In this document: in pieces, positions 10,117 through 22,300 of the stretch
How positions within the stretch are numbered: the first letter of the stretch is position 1
How the letters are laid out: each line of letters starts with the position of its first letter
From: Trebouxia sp. TZW2008
Lineage: Eukaryota; Chlorophyta; Trebouxiophyceae; Trebouxiales; Trebouxiaceae
Direction: 5' to 3'
Assembly (NCBI GenBank): GCA_002118135.1
Contig: BDIU01000124.1
Span: 1 to 64,000 of the forward strand
DNA: 64,000 nucleotides
Program-made: the position numbers and the translations under genes
The notes under the pieces: generated by a model
Told to the model about the DNA's origin: nothing
The model's input: the letters and a program-made list of their open reading frames with translations, nothing else
Database searches by the model: none

Positions 10117-13100
10117 TCATGTTGACGCCTTTGCAGCAGCCTCCCACATGCGCAAATTGGCTAGCACACCTGCAGCATTGCAAGCATATCCCGTGCAATA
10201 CACGTAGTCAAAGACAATGAGAAGCGTGCTTTGTGAGGAAATGCATATGCAGCTGCAGCACAGGTAGCAACAATGGCGTGGTCAAGGCACACAAACAATT
10301 CCTCAAGCAAGCTGAGAGGTATGTAGCAAGACAGTCTGGCTTACCATCCATCATGGGCTGGGCATCCTTGAACAGGTCTGTGATGGCTTTGAACAGTGGC
10401 ATGCCGACTATGCCAAAGAAGCCCAGCTGCGACAACACCAAGACCCCAGTCATGTCAATGAAAGCATCTCAACACGGCATAAATCAGAAACGTCAAAGCC
10501 AACTTATCTCGTCATGCCATACAAGACATTCTGTGTTAGCAATAGTCTTAACATGACATCATGCTCAGCATCAGCTGTGACTGAATATGTGTATGGTGCA
10601 ATCAACAGCTGCAAAGTCAGGGAGGCATGACGATCGGTGACAATCGCCAAGAACCAAAAGGCAATAAAACAAAAGTGCTGAAAAGAAGGAAAGGTAATAA
10701 GTGGCAGTGGCCTAAAGCCAATTCCGAACCCGAAGGCTAGTTGGAGTTGCGGAGCATCGATCTCCGTACCTCTCGCATGCTAAGCGAGCGCTCTACCATT
10801 TGAGCTACAACCCCGAATCTGATGGACTCAGCCCCATTAGATGCGTATATGTTAACTCTATATGCTAACTCAATAATGAGCTGCCCATAGCGAAAGAATT
10901 TACCTGAGAGCGTGTCATGCCGCCCTTGAGGGCTCTGTCCATCAAGGGGCTCACCGGCAAGCCAAGCCGTCTTTCCCTATCCCCCTGCACTTTTGCAATC
11001 TGTCTGGCTGAGCAGCTCAAGCAAACCTTTTGGCACATTTTTTAACTTTGAAAAATTTTGCACACTCAACACGCCTGTTTGTGCACCTCCTCTACTCACA
11101 TGCCAGCTGCTATTGCTCTGATGCAGTACAGGTTTGCAAAGTCCAGGCCATGCATCACTTTGGAGCGCAGTCTGCTTGAAACTTGCTATAAGAGCAATAC
11201 TTGTACCAGAAGCACTTGGTGATTCATGGTAGAATGCAGGTACAGCTGTCTTTTCAGTCTGTACCTCAAAGCAAAGCGCTTCACCTCACTAGAGAGCAAA
11301 TGGGCAGTCTGCCAAGTAGAGCATTCTCACCTGACGGAAGAACTCCTCTTCCAGCTGATATGCCCAGCGCTTGTGAGTCTTGGGGTCTGCTGCCAGGTGA
11401 CCAATGTCAGCACACTTCAGCACCATCTGCACATGTGCTTTCAAATCTGAGCGTTCTAATTGCATGCTCAAGGGATCGTAGCAGAAGCGTCTGAAGTGCA
11501 GCTTGTATCCAATGTGTGAAGGCCACATGCACTAAAAGCAGTGCATGTCTGCCAACAAGCGTGTAATGCGTGTCAGCTGATGTGCTGCTCTGATATCTGT
11601 TGCTTGCATACTTCAAAGCGATTCTTGTCATGCAAACAGCATTGTTCGGCATGATGCATATTATTTGTGCAACATGCACAGCATGCGCCAGCATGGGCTG
11701 CGACATCTGCAACACGAGAAGCAGCACTGGCCCAATCACCAGCACCGACAGCTTTACTTGTGTGAATGTGTCACCATTAGACCATTGGGAATAACTCTGC
11801 AGCTCAACAAAGCTCTGCAGTCATGCAGCTGTGCTGAGAAGATCGGCTGTGTTCTTTTCTGAGATGGTGTATATCAAGTGCTTTTGTCCTTGGACAAGCA
11901 GGTGGCAGGGCTGACCTGATGAATGAGGGTCTGGTCTTCAGGCTTGATGCGTCCCCAATCCTGGCCGGCATCTGTGGGCGTAGTCGTGCCTGAAGTGGCA
12001 GAGCTGGGCGGCTTCTTGAACACAGCCTGCGCAGGTATACAAGGCAGGGACTGATGCGGCCTTGACCAGAAAATAGTGTCTGAACAACAAGGTGCTATCC
12101 AAGCAGCGCACAAGGCAGGGTCTACAGGCACGCAAGCATGCCAAGTCTTTGAGGAAAAGGCCTGCACAATCAATAGTCTCAGCATGATCCTTCAGCCGAA
12201 CATAGCAGCAACCTACCTGAATGTGGTACTGTTTTGCTTTTATTTTGACATTTTCTGCTGTTGTGCAGGACCCATTCAGAGGGTACCAGACTTGAGGAAG
12301 GTGATGCAAAAGAGTTTGTCAGCGCTGAATTGGCTGAGCAGTTGAGCTCACTCTGCTTGAAATCTAGCAGATTTGAGGGTTTGCTGGTGGTGGTTGACAG
12401 AAACATTGACACAAATAAAATGCCAACAGGCCTGACGACATATGCCCATGAATTATGTGAAATGCCATCAAGTTTGCCCAGCAGGTGCTCATAGGGAAAG
12501 CTGTATTGACTTGAGCTCAGGAAATGCGGCTGTGAAACGGAAATGAGAAGCCTGCACCTACAGGATGCAAGGCTGTCCTCAGGCTGCCAGACTTGGTGAC
12601 CCACAGCAGCACATTATGAAGGCAGAAGGCTGACCTGGAACCGGGAGACAATGTCAAAGTGCTTCTGCATATCTGTGCCCAGCACCTGGTTGATCACGCA
12701 TGTGCGTGCTACACGCACGCTGTCAGCTGATGACTTGCCCTGCATAGGCAGCACTTTCTGTGGATGAACTGACATCATGCGTTCTTTACAGACTGATCAG
12801 AAGCCATGCAATGATCTGGTTAGGGTGCCTCTCTTCAGAAGTTGGTGGCCTGTGTACAGATCAGAACGTCAAGCTTGTCACCGGTACTATAAACACCCTT
12901 GACACAGCTTTATAAGCAGACCTTGGGCCCAAGACTGGTGTTTTGGCTTAACTGAAGTCAGGCCTGCTGGCAGTAACTGCAAGGACCTGGCACAAGCTTT
13001 GCAAGCAGGCTGCAATGGCATGCCAGCAAGTGGGCAGGACAAAGAAGGCTCACCGACATGTACTGGCAGTTGGGGTCAATGAAGATCCTGAACGCTGAGG

Positions 13101-16100
13101 CTAGGTGGTGGTTCTCCAGCGGCGACTGATCATTGTACATCAAGGCAATGGGATCAGCCGTCTTAATCAGGAAGTCATTGTTGAGCCCTCCATGCTCAAA
13201 GTCGTGAACGACTGCAGCCCAGTAGCTAGCCAGATGCAATGTGCCGGTGAAGGCATTGGACTTCAGCAAGCCTCCATGACACAACAGCATGTGCGTCATT
13301 TGCAGCACAGACGCCACATGCGTGCTGCAGCGTTCAACAAAAAGCTTTGTCAGGACACAGTACCTCAATTTAGACCAGCAAGCAACAACAATGACCGACC
13401 GTACAGACCATGCTGCAGACTGGCTGTGCAGGCTTGCATCCCAAAGTTCTGCATATCTGTGCGGTTTGACACATGATCTAGTGACGAATGTGCTGCCAAT
13501 TTCCTAAAGTGCAAACTCTACGTACTGTACAGCACCAGTATGATTGCAAATCTGCAGCTGTGTGTAATGCAGAATGCATCTAAAGCCCTGCACTTCTAGC
13601 AAGTGACGCAGCCATTGCTTGTCTGAGTGCCTGTGCTTGCAATGATGCAGGACCAAAAGGGTTCAGCACGCATCAACACATCACACATGCAGGAAAGTCT
13701 GCATTAAGAAAATCTTGGTGGCTTGATTTCAAGCAGTGCATTTGGCAGGTAAAGTCATCAAGAGATACTGAGCGGGGAAGGTAAGCTCATTGCAGGACTG
13801 ACCTGTTGTGGTAGGGGTTGCTGGCGTCATAGCCTTGCTCTATCTTCCGCAGGAAGCGGCACAGCTTACCCTCGTCCAGCAAGAAGTTTTTGACATGGCC
13901 AGCCTGCACCATATATGGCCATACTTAGTTTCACACTTGGACATGTCAAACATTGTCCAGCAGCATGACAAATCAGCACTGAGGACATACGTTGTTGATA
14001 TTGAGTCTGAAACAGAAGGCTGAGGCGACAAAATGCTTGGGCATGACGTCTTCAGCAGATTAGGCAAGAATTGCAAGCCAACAGGAGTGTGAGTCTGCAA
14101 GCAATACCTGCTTGAAGAGATGAAAAGCCAGCAAGGACAGGGTGTTGCCAGGTGTGGCTTCTGCCAGCCTAAAAATGTCAAACTGCCAAGTCTTCTCAGC
14201 GCCCTGCAGCAGCACAGTCTTGCTAAAAGATCAATGCCAAGATTTCATCATACCCTGAGGCTGTATTGTAGAGTGAAGCTGCCAAGGCATATACGCTGAA
14301 AGATTTCTTATGAGGGTCATTGTTTTACTGGGAAAGTGAAGCCTACTGCGGCCTCATGCAGCAATCTAGGTTGGCCCATGGTTGCAACTGTATGCAATAG
14401 CAGCACGCATGGACATACATGTGAGGCTGATGCCAAGCAAGACCATGGCATAAAACCAGGGCGCCAAATGCAGTTGTAGCAGCCTAGCAAAGTGTAGCAC
14501 CTGTAGTAATCGCTCCACCCAAGGCATGACACAGTATGGCAGCATCTCCTTCTCTTCTTCATTCTCCAGCTCATCCATGTGATGATCTAACTCCTGAGGA
14601 TCTTCCTCATCTGTGGAGGATGCATTGGCGCTCCAGGGAACCACCATGCTCTTGTCCCTCACCCTCTTTGCTGCTGCCTGTGTGCCAGCTCCATCGCCCT
14701 GCACACCATTGATTGGCGTGGCAAATCATGCTTGTAAAGTGTGCTGCCTGTTCAGCTATGCGCAGAGATGCATTGCTGCCAACAGACAGCAGCTTTTTTG
14801 TTATGCTGCTGCCCTGTACTAGACTGGTATGCATGCGCCCAGGTCTCTGCACTGCTTGCGAGGCAGCTGTTGCTGTTGTGAAAGCCAATACAGCTCGCTT
14901 CCAATTTGCTATTTCAGCCAGCAAAAAGCAGTTGGAGCAGCAGTCAATCATTGCTGCTTCATGGCTTGAATCAGCATCTGGATGCACAGCAAGAAGTGCA
15001 TACCGTAAGGAGCTGCAGCATGGAGGCGCCCACAACAGAATCCAGGCTGGTGTCTGCCATGAGCTGAGCTTCTAAGCCCACAGGCTGCCTCAAGTTGGTG
15101 TCGCTGCGGCTCAAGATGAAGTGCATGTCCAGAGCCTCCTGAATGCTGGGGCACCCACCCTGCAGTATCCCCATCTTCAGCAAGGTCTATGGCAGCTGCT
15201 ATGTTGCATGACCAAAGTGACAGGTAACTTTGTGAACACAAGCTGGAAATTTGCAGGTTGTGCTGTGATGCCAAAGTAAGTCAACGCATGGCAGGCCTCT
15301 GGAATTTTGCCTTTGCTGAGAGGCTTTGCCAGGTGCTGGCGTGAAGCTTAGGGGGAAGGGCGGGGCCCAAATTGAGACACAAGGCTGTCTGACTTTTCAG
15401 TCACACAATCTTTACTGGACATTCATGGCAAGATGTAAGATACGCAGCGCAGGCCAGCCAATGGCATGCTGAAGCGTGACTGGCAGTTGCCAGAGGCAGA
15501 AGGCCATGATACACCAAGCAGCTCCCAGCACCCTTTGAGGGCAGCAATATCAGAACGGGACCTGCAGCATCAGGCTTGCACCAAAACGACACTGCGAACA
15601 GTACAGGGCATGAGCCAGTAGGACCCTACTCCTATGATGCTTTGCAGCAGCTTCAGTGTCTTGTCAATGGGTGTGTCAGCATCAAATGCTGTCTGTGGCA
15701 CAAACTTGTCCTGCAGCACAGCCTGTAGCTGCTGGGCCAGGCTTTGTGCCTTCTGCTCCAGCTGCTGTTTTTCTCGCTCCATGACTAGAGTGGCTTGCTC
15801 CAACTCTTGATTCTGCCTGCATGCCAGATGATTGATGTCAAGCACAACTCAGGCACATGCATGGACAGGACCATGACTGCCTTGTTCTGTGGTACAGCGT
15901 GTCATTCCTTTCTTATGGACGCTTCAACAAGCTTGAGCTGAGATGTCTGTCAGAAATTACCAGCTTGGCAACAACCAGACAGCAAACGTGATTGACAAGC
16001 GTGACATCATATGCTTTGTCTATTCTCTGCTGCTGTGTTGGTTGACTTGCCTTTTCAGGGAGCTCTGCAGCTCTGATGCTTCATATTCAGACTGCTTGGC

Positions 16101-18574
16101 CTGAGTTACGCTGTACCGCTTGACCAGCACAGCAGGGCTGCCTTCCACTGGATCCTGCACAACACACCCATTGAGTGTAAATATTGTGTGTGTTAAGTAA
16201 GAAAGAGTGCCTGATATACAAAAGTGATGTCATCTGTGTTGGGCTTGCGTAATTGCCAAGCAGCAGTAAACTAAATCCGAGTCAAGTACCAAGGAAAATT
16301 CTGCAAGATTGCAATCATGTGCGGGCAACACCGCAGGTACTGATCAGATGCAAACGTATGCAAAGCGGTCTTGGTATGTGCAAGGTCAAGACGAAAGATG
16401 CGTGTCAGATGCGCAGAGTCTAGGCAATCACAGGCTGTACAGAAGACTGATAGCAACACGCATCAGCAACCGGTGTCAGCGGCCAGCACCGACAGCAAAG
16501 TGCTCAGTATGGGTGATTCTATCACCTAGCTGCTTTGCTCAGAACATGGGCATCAAAAGAAAAAAGTGGCTACATAAAGCCTACAAGCAGGGGCCACATT
16601 TCCAGCATGGTCCATTTGGGCTTTCCAGTTTTCCTGCTGGTGTGGGCTTGCATGTGCCGGTGACCCTTGCCATCACTGTCATCACTGAAGCAGGCAGTCA
16701 CAGCTGCTTGATAGGCAGCCATTGCTTCTTCTTCTCCACCTGCAAACAAGAAATCGCTTCTATCAAGTATGCGCAATCCAGCTGAAAGCCTTCGTTGTCT
16801 GATGCAGCAGGCGTCAAGAGATGCATTGAACCTGCTGACAGACTTTCCCATTGATATCTTGGACAAGCAGAGACATCGCAGACAGAACCTGCTGACCAGA
16901 ACTGTCCGTCTAAGGCCAGAGCACCACAGCTGGACATTGGACAAAGCAGCAAATTCTGCAAAGCAAGGGTGACAGTGTAGAGACAGCTGCCCTGCAGTAA
17001 CTAGCATTACCTGCATACAGCTCTGGCGCAAACAAGAGCTTCAAGCGTATATCTGAAGCTGCAGAATTACCTGCACACACAGCACAACGTGTAAGTTACA
17101 CGGTGCTGGCAGCTTTTTGTATGTGGATGGCAACAATATTCAGTTCATGCCTCAGTCTTGTGCCTGCATTATCAGGATACAGTTCTTGCAGTGGCAGACG
17201 TCCTGGCAGCAAGCTTGGCTTGCATGTAACAGCACATCAGCTGTCGCACATTATGCATGCAGAGGTACAGGACGCTTTCTGATAATGTCATCGCCGCATC
17301 TGAGGGCGTGTGAAGGTCGAGGGTATGGACACATATGTGCTCAGTTAAATTGAGCCCTAGGCGTGAAGCACACTGAAATACCAGACACCTTGGGCGACGA
17401 TGCTCTGCATGGCTGCCTCATTGGCGCTCAGCAAGGCCCCAGACTGGCTGAAAAGGAAGCTGCACACTGGGTTCTTGTCATGCATGGCCCTTGCACGCAG
17501 GTCATCTGCACCCATGTCTACAATATGCAGAACTGCTGAGACTACCTCATCTGAAGTCAGCTGGACCTGAATGACCTGCATATTGGCGGGTAACATAGCT
17601 CTCCTTTTTCATATAGAAACTGGTTGAAAGCATTGTACACATCGCTGAGCTTGCAGTGAAGGCAGCAGCATGCGATTGTTGTGACATTCAATGATTGCGC
17701 TATAGTGATCATGCAGCATGGCTTGTAGCTCATAGAAACAAGCAACATGACTATAAGCATACATACAACAAGTACAAGCTTAAACCTGACCTTGCTTTCA
17801 GTGCCAACCAAACAGCTTGGCACATCTTCCAAAATTCCAGAAAGCAAAGGCCTGAAGAGCACATGCAGGTCCACACGCATCTGCACTGTGACTTGAGCCT
17901 GTAAACAGCACATTCAGGTTGTGACATTGGAGATGTATGACATTGCATATGCATAGAATGCTTGGACATTTGTCTTTGTGTCACATGTGCAGCTTGTTTG
18001 CTGTGATAGAGAGTTGTACCTGTAGCACTTGCGTCAAGAACTGCTGTCTAGCATGACGAGCTTCAGACGAGAAGGCTGTGATTGACCTTTGGTAATCAAG
18101 CTGTGTCCTTGGCAAGCCAAAACGCTTGTGGCAATCAGCATTCATGAACACGACTCTCGGTGCCTCCTGTAAGCTGCTGGACCTGCAATCAGTTGAGTTT
18201 GCATAAGGTCAGATCGGTCAAATAAGCCACAAGATTATGACTGCACGCCACTCACTTCTGATATGATACAACGATGGCAGGCCGTTGGAGCTGATGCAGG
18301 ATGTCAAATTCACGCAAGCTCCAGGCACGGTCTTGACTTTGGAAGATTTGGTTGCCTCCGGACGCTGTCTTCCTCAAGCCTGCGTACGCAACAGTCGATG
18401 CGCGTGCAGACTGTTCAAAGCATTGCTATAGCCTTAAGTAATGCCTGGCTCACCATTTGCGACCCTGCTGCCCTCAACACAATCGATTGCTGACGAACTT
18501 CGGCACAAGCTGTGTATGGAGGGAACCTCTGAATGTTCCCGGAATAGCCTGCGCATCTTGCCCAGGCTGGACAT
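10117..18574 (-). CDS. PAS-domain class I cyclic-nucleotide phosphodiesterase
   Basis: Hydrolyses cAMP and/or cGMP. Twenty exons join in frame to 852 residues: 18454-18574, 18256-18379, 18020-18182, 17791-17898, 17389-17575, 17011-17070, 16585-16739, 16051-16154, 15630-15816, 15004-15159, 14501-14698, 14108-14203, 13803-13903, 13054-13324, 12635-12739, 11916-12026, 11331-11426, 10904-10984, 10345-10426, 10117-10169. Residues about 65-340 hold PAS-like sensor sequence (VVFMNADCHKRFGL and LFAPELYAGGEEEA), then a Gln/Glu-rich coiled coil (about 320-375). The PDEase_I catalytic domain is about 525-845: proton-donor His in YHN, metal ligands H589, H627-D628 (VHDFEHGG) and D756 (KCADIGH), and the substrate Gln in SQLGFFGIV. 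The usual HAxDV reads HVASV. Start: the only in-frame ATG after an upstream stop. One intron (15817-16050) is GC-AG. A sensor-regulated enzyme is inferred; the ligand is unknown. Confidence 0.9.
10742..10814 (-). tRNA. tRNA-Ala (anticodon AGC)
   Basis: A 73-nucleotide cloverleaf: acceptor GGGGUUG/CAACUCC with one G-U pair, D stem GCUC/GAGC, anticodon stem CUCGC/GCGAG around UUAGCAU, T stem CGGAG/CUCCG, discriminator A. The anticodon AGC and first acceptor base pairs fit alanine. The T-loop is AUCGAUG, with A where U54 is usual, a form I remember from plant tRNA-Ala. There is no intron and no encoded CCA. The gene lies wholly inside the phosphodiesterase intron 10427-10903, on the same strand. 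Confidence 0.95.
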
Positions 18575-19376
18575 CAGGGCCACTGCTAGTCTAACCGACC
18601 AGCAACGAGCTGCAGTGTCGTCATGTCCTGGCGAAAGCGGTCAGCTGCTTGTGCAGCTCGTAGGTCGTCTCATTCGCGAATTCTTCGATGCACGTGCTCT
18701 GTAAGTGCTCTGTGACTAAGGTCTGCTCCTGCCCCAAGAACAACCAGAAATTCCTCTGTTCTACGCAACATCCGCATCAAATGCTTTCCCTTGATTGCAA
18801 GAGTGCTTCCGGCATCAATAAGAACAGCTGCCATGTCATGCGACCTCTTCACGTAGTAGTAGCCTGAACCAGAAAATGTCATGCAGGTCTGATGACATTG
18901 TCTCACAAGGTTTCGTTGAGCCAGGACAAGTGATGACAAACTGCCTACAGAAAAAGCCGCAAGTGCCTCAAACCTCCACAATGTGCGTGGTGCAGATACA
19001 ATTCGATCATTTGAGTCAGACACCAAACGTCAGATATGAAAATTTTTCCAAAACAGCGCACATTGTCTGCTACGCAGTGCACCATCATGGCATCTATAAT
19101 GTGTGTACCTGCTGCAGAAATGAAGCTTCATTGCCTGAAAGTGCAATGTGTATTGCATTGTACCTTCAATATGCCGCCTCATGGCATGCTGGAAAATCGC
19201 TTTAACCATCACTCTGATTTCTGTTGCACTGTACAAGACTGCCTGATGGGCAAGCAACTCCAGCAGAAACAGCAGCTTGTGCAAGCTTTGCTTCTTGACT
19301 CATTGCCTTGTCTTACTCTCTCGCTACAAAACATGACACCACTGGGCAGCTTTGGACACCATCTATAAAGGCTTGG
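18575..19376. promoter_or_regulatory. Spacer holding the phosphodiesterase 5' region and the upstream gene's 3' end
   Basis: An 802-base gap between two minus-strand genes. The part next to 18575-18780 is relatively CpG-rich, as at other gene starts in this window, so it probably holds the phosphodiesterase promoter. No TATA box or other motif is clear. Confidence 0.4.
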
Positions 19377-22300
19377 TCACATACGACCGCCAACCCAGGT
19401 GCCCTCAACTGCACTTCTGCTGCGGACCTCCATGAGGTCACCTCGTGCATCATACTCGCGCTGCATGCTGATCATCATGCCAGGTCTGACCAGCCAGGAG
19501 AATGAGATGAGCAGGCCCCTTCCTGTGTCACTGGTGCTCATGCCTTCCACCTCATCTGCTACAGCACCCCTGCTGACCTGCAGACAAGGCCAGCATGCAG
19601 TCTGGCTGTGCAGGCATACTTGCAACATGGCACAGCGGTCACCCTGCTCGGAAACTTGCAGCGCAGCCATGAATACAGCGCTGTGCTGGTACTGCATGCA
19701 AGCAAGCTGACACCTGACATCAAAGCAAAGTCAACAAGATGCAGGCATAACAAGACAGAGCATATCTAGGCATTGTTCGTGCGCTGCTTGCAACTGTTTA
19801 TGCCTGACTTGTAACAAGCCTGTACAGGCATACTCCATGTCAGCAATGTGCACAGACATTGGTCAACAGGCAAAAGGGTCTAGGTACCATGGGCAGCATC
19901 TGCAGCTCCAACACAGTGTTGCCTGGCAGCCACAAGGCGCCACCATCTACGGCCTCTTCTTCTGTGTCTGGAAGCTGCTGCTGAGGGCCACTAGCACTCC
20001 AAGCCTGCTTTGTCTCCTGGCTGAAGTACACCATCGACTTTTTGGTAGTCCCTGCACAATTGACAGTGAAGCGCTTGCAGAGACAGGGTACCTAAAGCAT
20101 GTGACTTGTGCCTCAGGCCATCAGATTGAACAGGTCTGCAGAGTCAAGAGCCGAGCGCTGCTACCTCAACGATCAGAAAGTCTGAATGCACTGCAGCACG
20201 AGCATGCATGTGTCTATAGACAGTGACCCACATCCAGGTACAAACCTCAATCACAAATATAGGCACAAAGGGAAAGGGCAAGACACAGCTGCATGTTGTG
20301 TGTCAGTAACAGGGGTCAACACTGCACAAGATCAATTGCACATCGTCGAACTAAGGGTTGTTGCTGGCAATTTTTCGAAGACTTCACCTGTCACTGGGTC
20401 TGACTCATCAAATGGAACAGCTGTCAAGTCAAAAGCTTTCCAGCTGCCGCTCAATCTTCCAGGGCTCATGCGTTGGCCTGATGAAAGTGTAGCCCTACCA
20501 GAGTCAGCCCCTGGCGACCTGTTATTGACATCGCACATCTTCAGAGCAATTGCAAGCACCAAGCCTTGTGTCTGAGCTGCATTCAAGCTTCTGTACAGAT
20601 CCTGCCCACAAATATGCAGCCAAAATCGGCTTTCATGCGTCTGTGGGATCCTACTGCATGGCTGAAGCTGTGCCTGGCGCCTGCCAGAACACCATGCCAG
20701 GGTTTCTGCAGGTTGCGCTTGCCAGATGCAATTGTGACAGCCACTGGAGATATCGATGCTAGTGTGTCGAAATCAAGTGCAGGCAGAGGCATGTGGTCTT
20801 GCCTTACCTTCCGCTACTGGAGGGCTGCTGCTGTGCACTAGGTTCACTTTCAGTCTGTGAGTCATTATTGCTAGGTCCAGCCTGCTGCCTATCTTGCAAT
20901 TCAGCGGCTGCTGCAGCAGGTGACACAGGTGAGGAAGCAGCTGAGGCTTCTGCCAGTACCTGAGCTGAAGATGAAGAGGAAGGAGCTCGAGTTGCAGATG
21001 TATCTGAAGCAAAGTCAGCACGTTTGGTCAGCTCGACAAAGGTGCACGCATGCACGGAAGACAAGCAGGCCAGATCTTAAGAAGCGCGGCAGCAGAAGCA
21101 GACATTGCACAAAACTTGCTTGCAAGTATGGTGAGAATGCAGAGCACAAAGAGGTAGTGCGCAGGATATTGACAAACATTGGCAAGGATGTCAGGTGCAT
21201 GCTCTAGTAGCCAATGCATCAACATGTCTGTGCTGCAAAACTTGCAGTGCGAGGCCAACACAGAAAAAAAGAAGCCAAGAGGTCTGAAGTAGCACTGTCA
21301 GGATAACATCCTCTTGCACATTTGCAAGCTGAAGGCATGCGTCACAAGCAAGCCATGCGGTATACAGTATTGCGCTTGCCTGCAGAGGATGAGGTAGCTG
21401 AAGTAGAGGGTGAAGTGAAAGACTGTTTGGCAGCAGCAGACTTGAGGGGCCGTTTGCTAGCATCAGGCGCATCAGAGACTGCTGAGTTGCGGCGCAGCAC
21501 CTCTAGGTCCAGGTCATGTAATAGGCCCTGCCAGTACTCATGATAGACTGTGATCCGCAGCAAAGACACATCTAGCTCCTCACCAGTGTCACCACCACCT
21601 GCTTACACAGTGCATGCCTTGATCATGCAATTGGTTGCAACTCCCCTTCATGCAAGGATGGCATGAATCCATGGCAGTAAACAGTATTGCACTCAATCAA
21701 ATTGGCTACATCCTCCCATGACTTTTCATAGGCAAGGCCAGCCCCTGTGTTCACTTGACAAATAGCAGCAAGCATGTGAAGTGACTGTGTAACATCGAGG
21801 TGGCTGTCTCCATGTTCAACTCATCAGTTCGAGGAAGCCTAAGTAGAGGTTAACACCTGTGACAGCCAGGGTGAGGCGGCAGCGCTGCCGCTGCTCCCCT
21901 CCCCAGGCCAGGCACTGCTCCAGGGTCACCACCCCCTCAGACCCTACTAGTGCACGTTCTGAATCTGCCTCAGCTTCTACTCCTTCTGACTCATTTTGTT
22001 CTTCTACTTCTTCAGTTGTTAGGTCTTCGTCTGCTTGAACTCCCTGCTGGCCGTGTTCCTGCATTGCCAGGTAAGCCTGAAATTTGCCATTTGGAGGTGC
22101 TTAGTATGGAATAGATCCTGATGCTAGTTTGACAGCACTCAACTGGACGTGATGCAAACATAGCAGGCCCGGCACACTGTATGTCCACAACAGACAGGAC
22201 CCAGTGCACTGCTGCCACCAGGTCATTGACTTTGGAGCTCTTTGTTGCAGTAGTGTACTGCAGCAGATGTAATATATAATGCATGCATGGCAACACAAGA

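Noticed and set aside
20591..20715. Mini-exon reading NPGM between DUF3598-like exons 8 and 9
   Set aside because: An acceptor at 20,590 joins exon 8 to exon 9 in phase without it.
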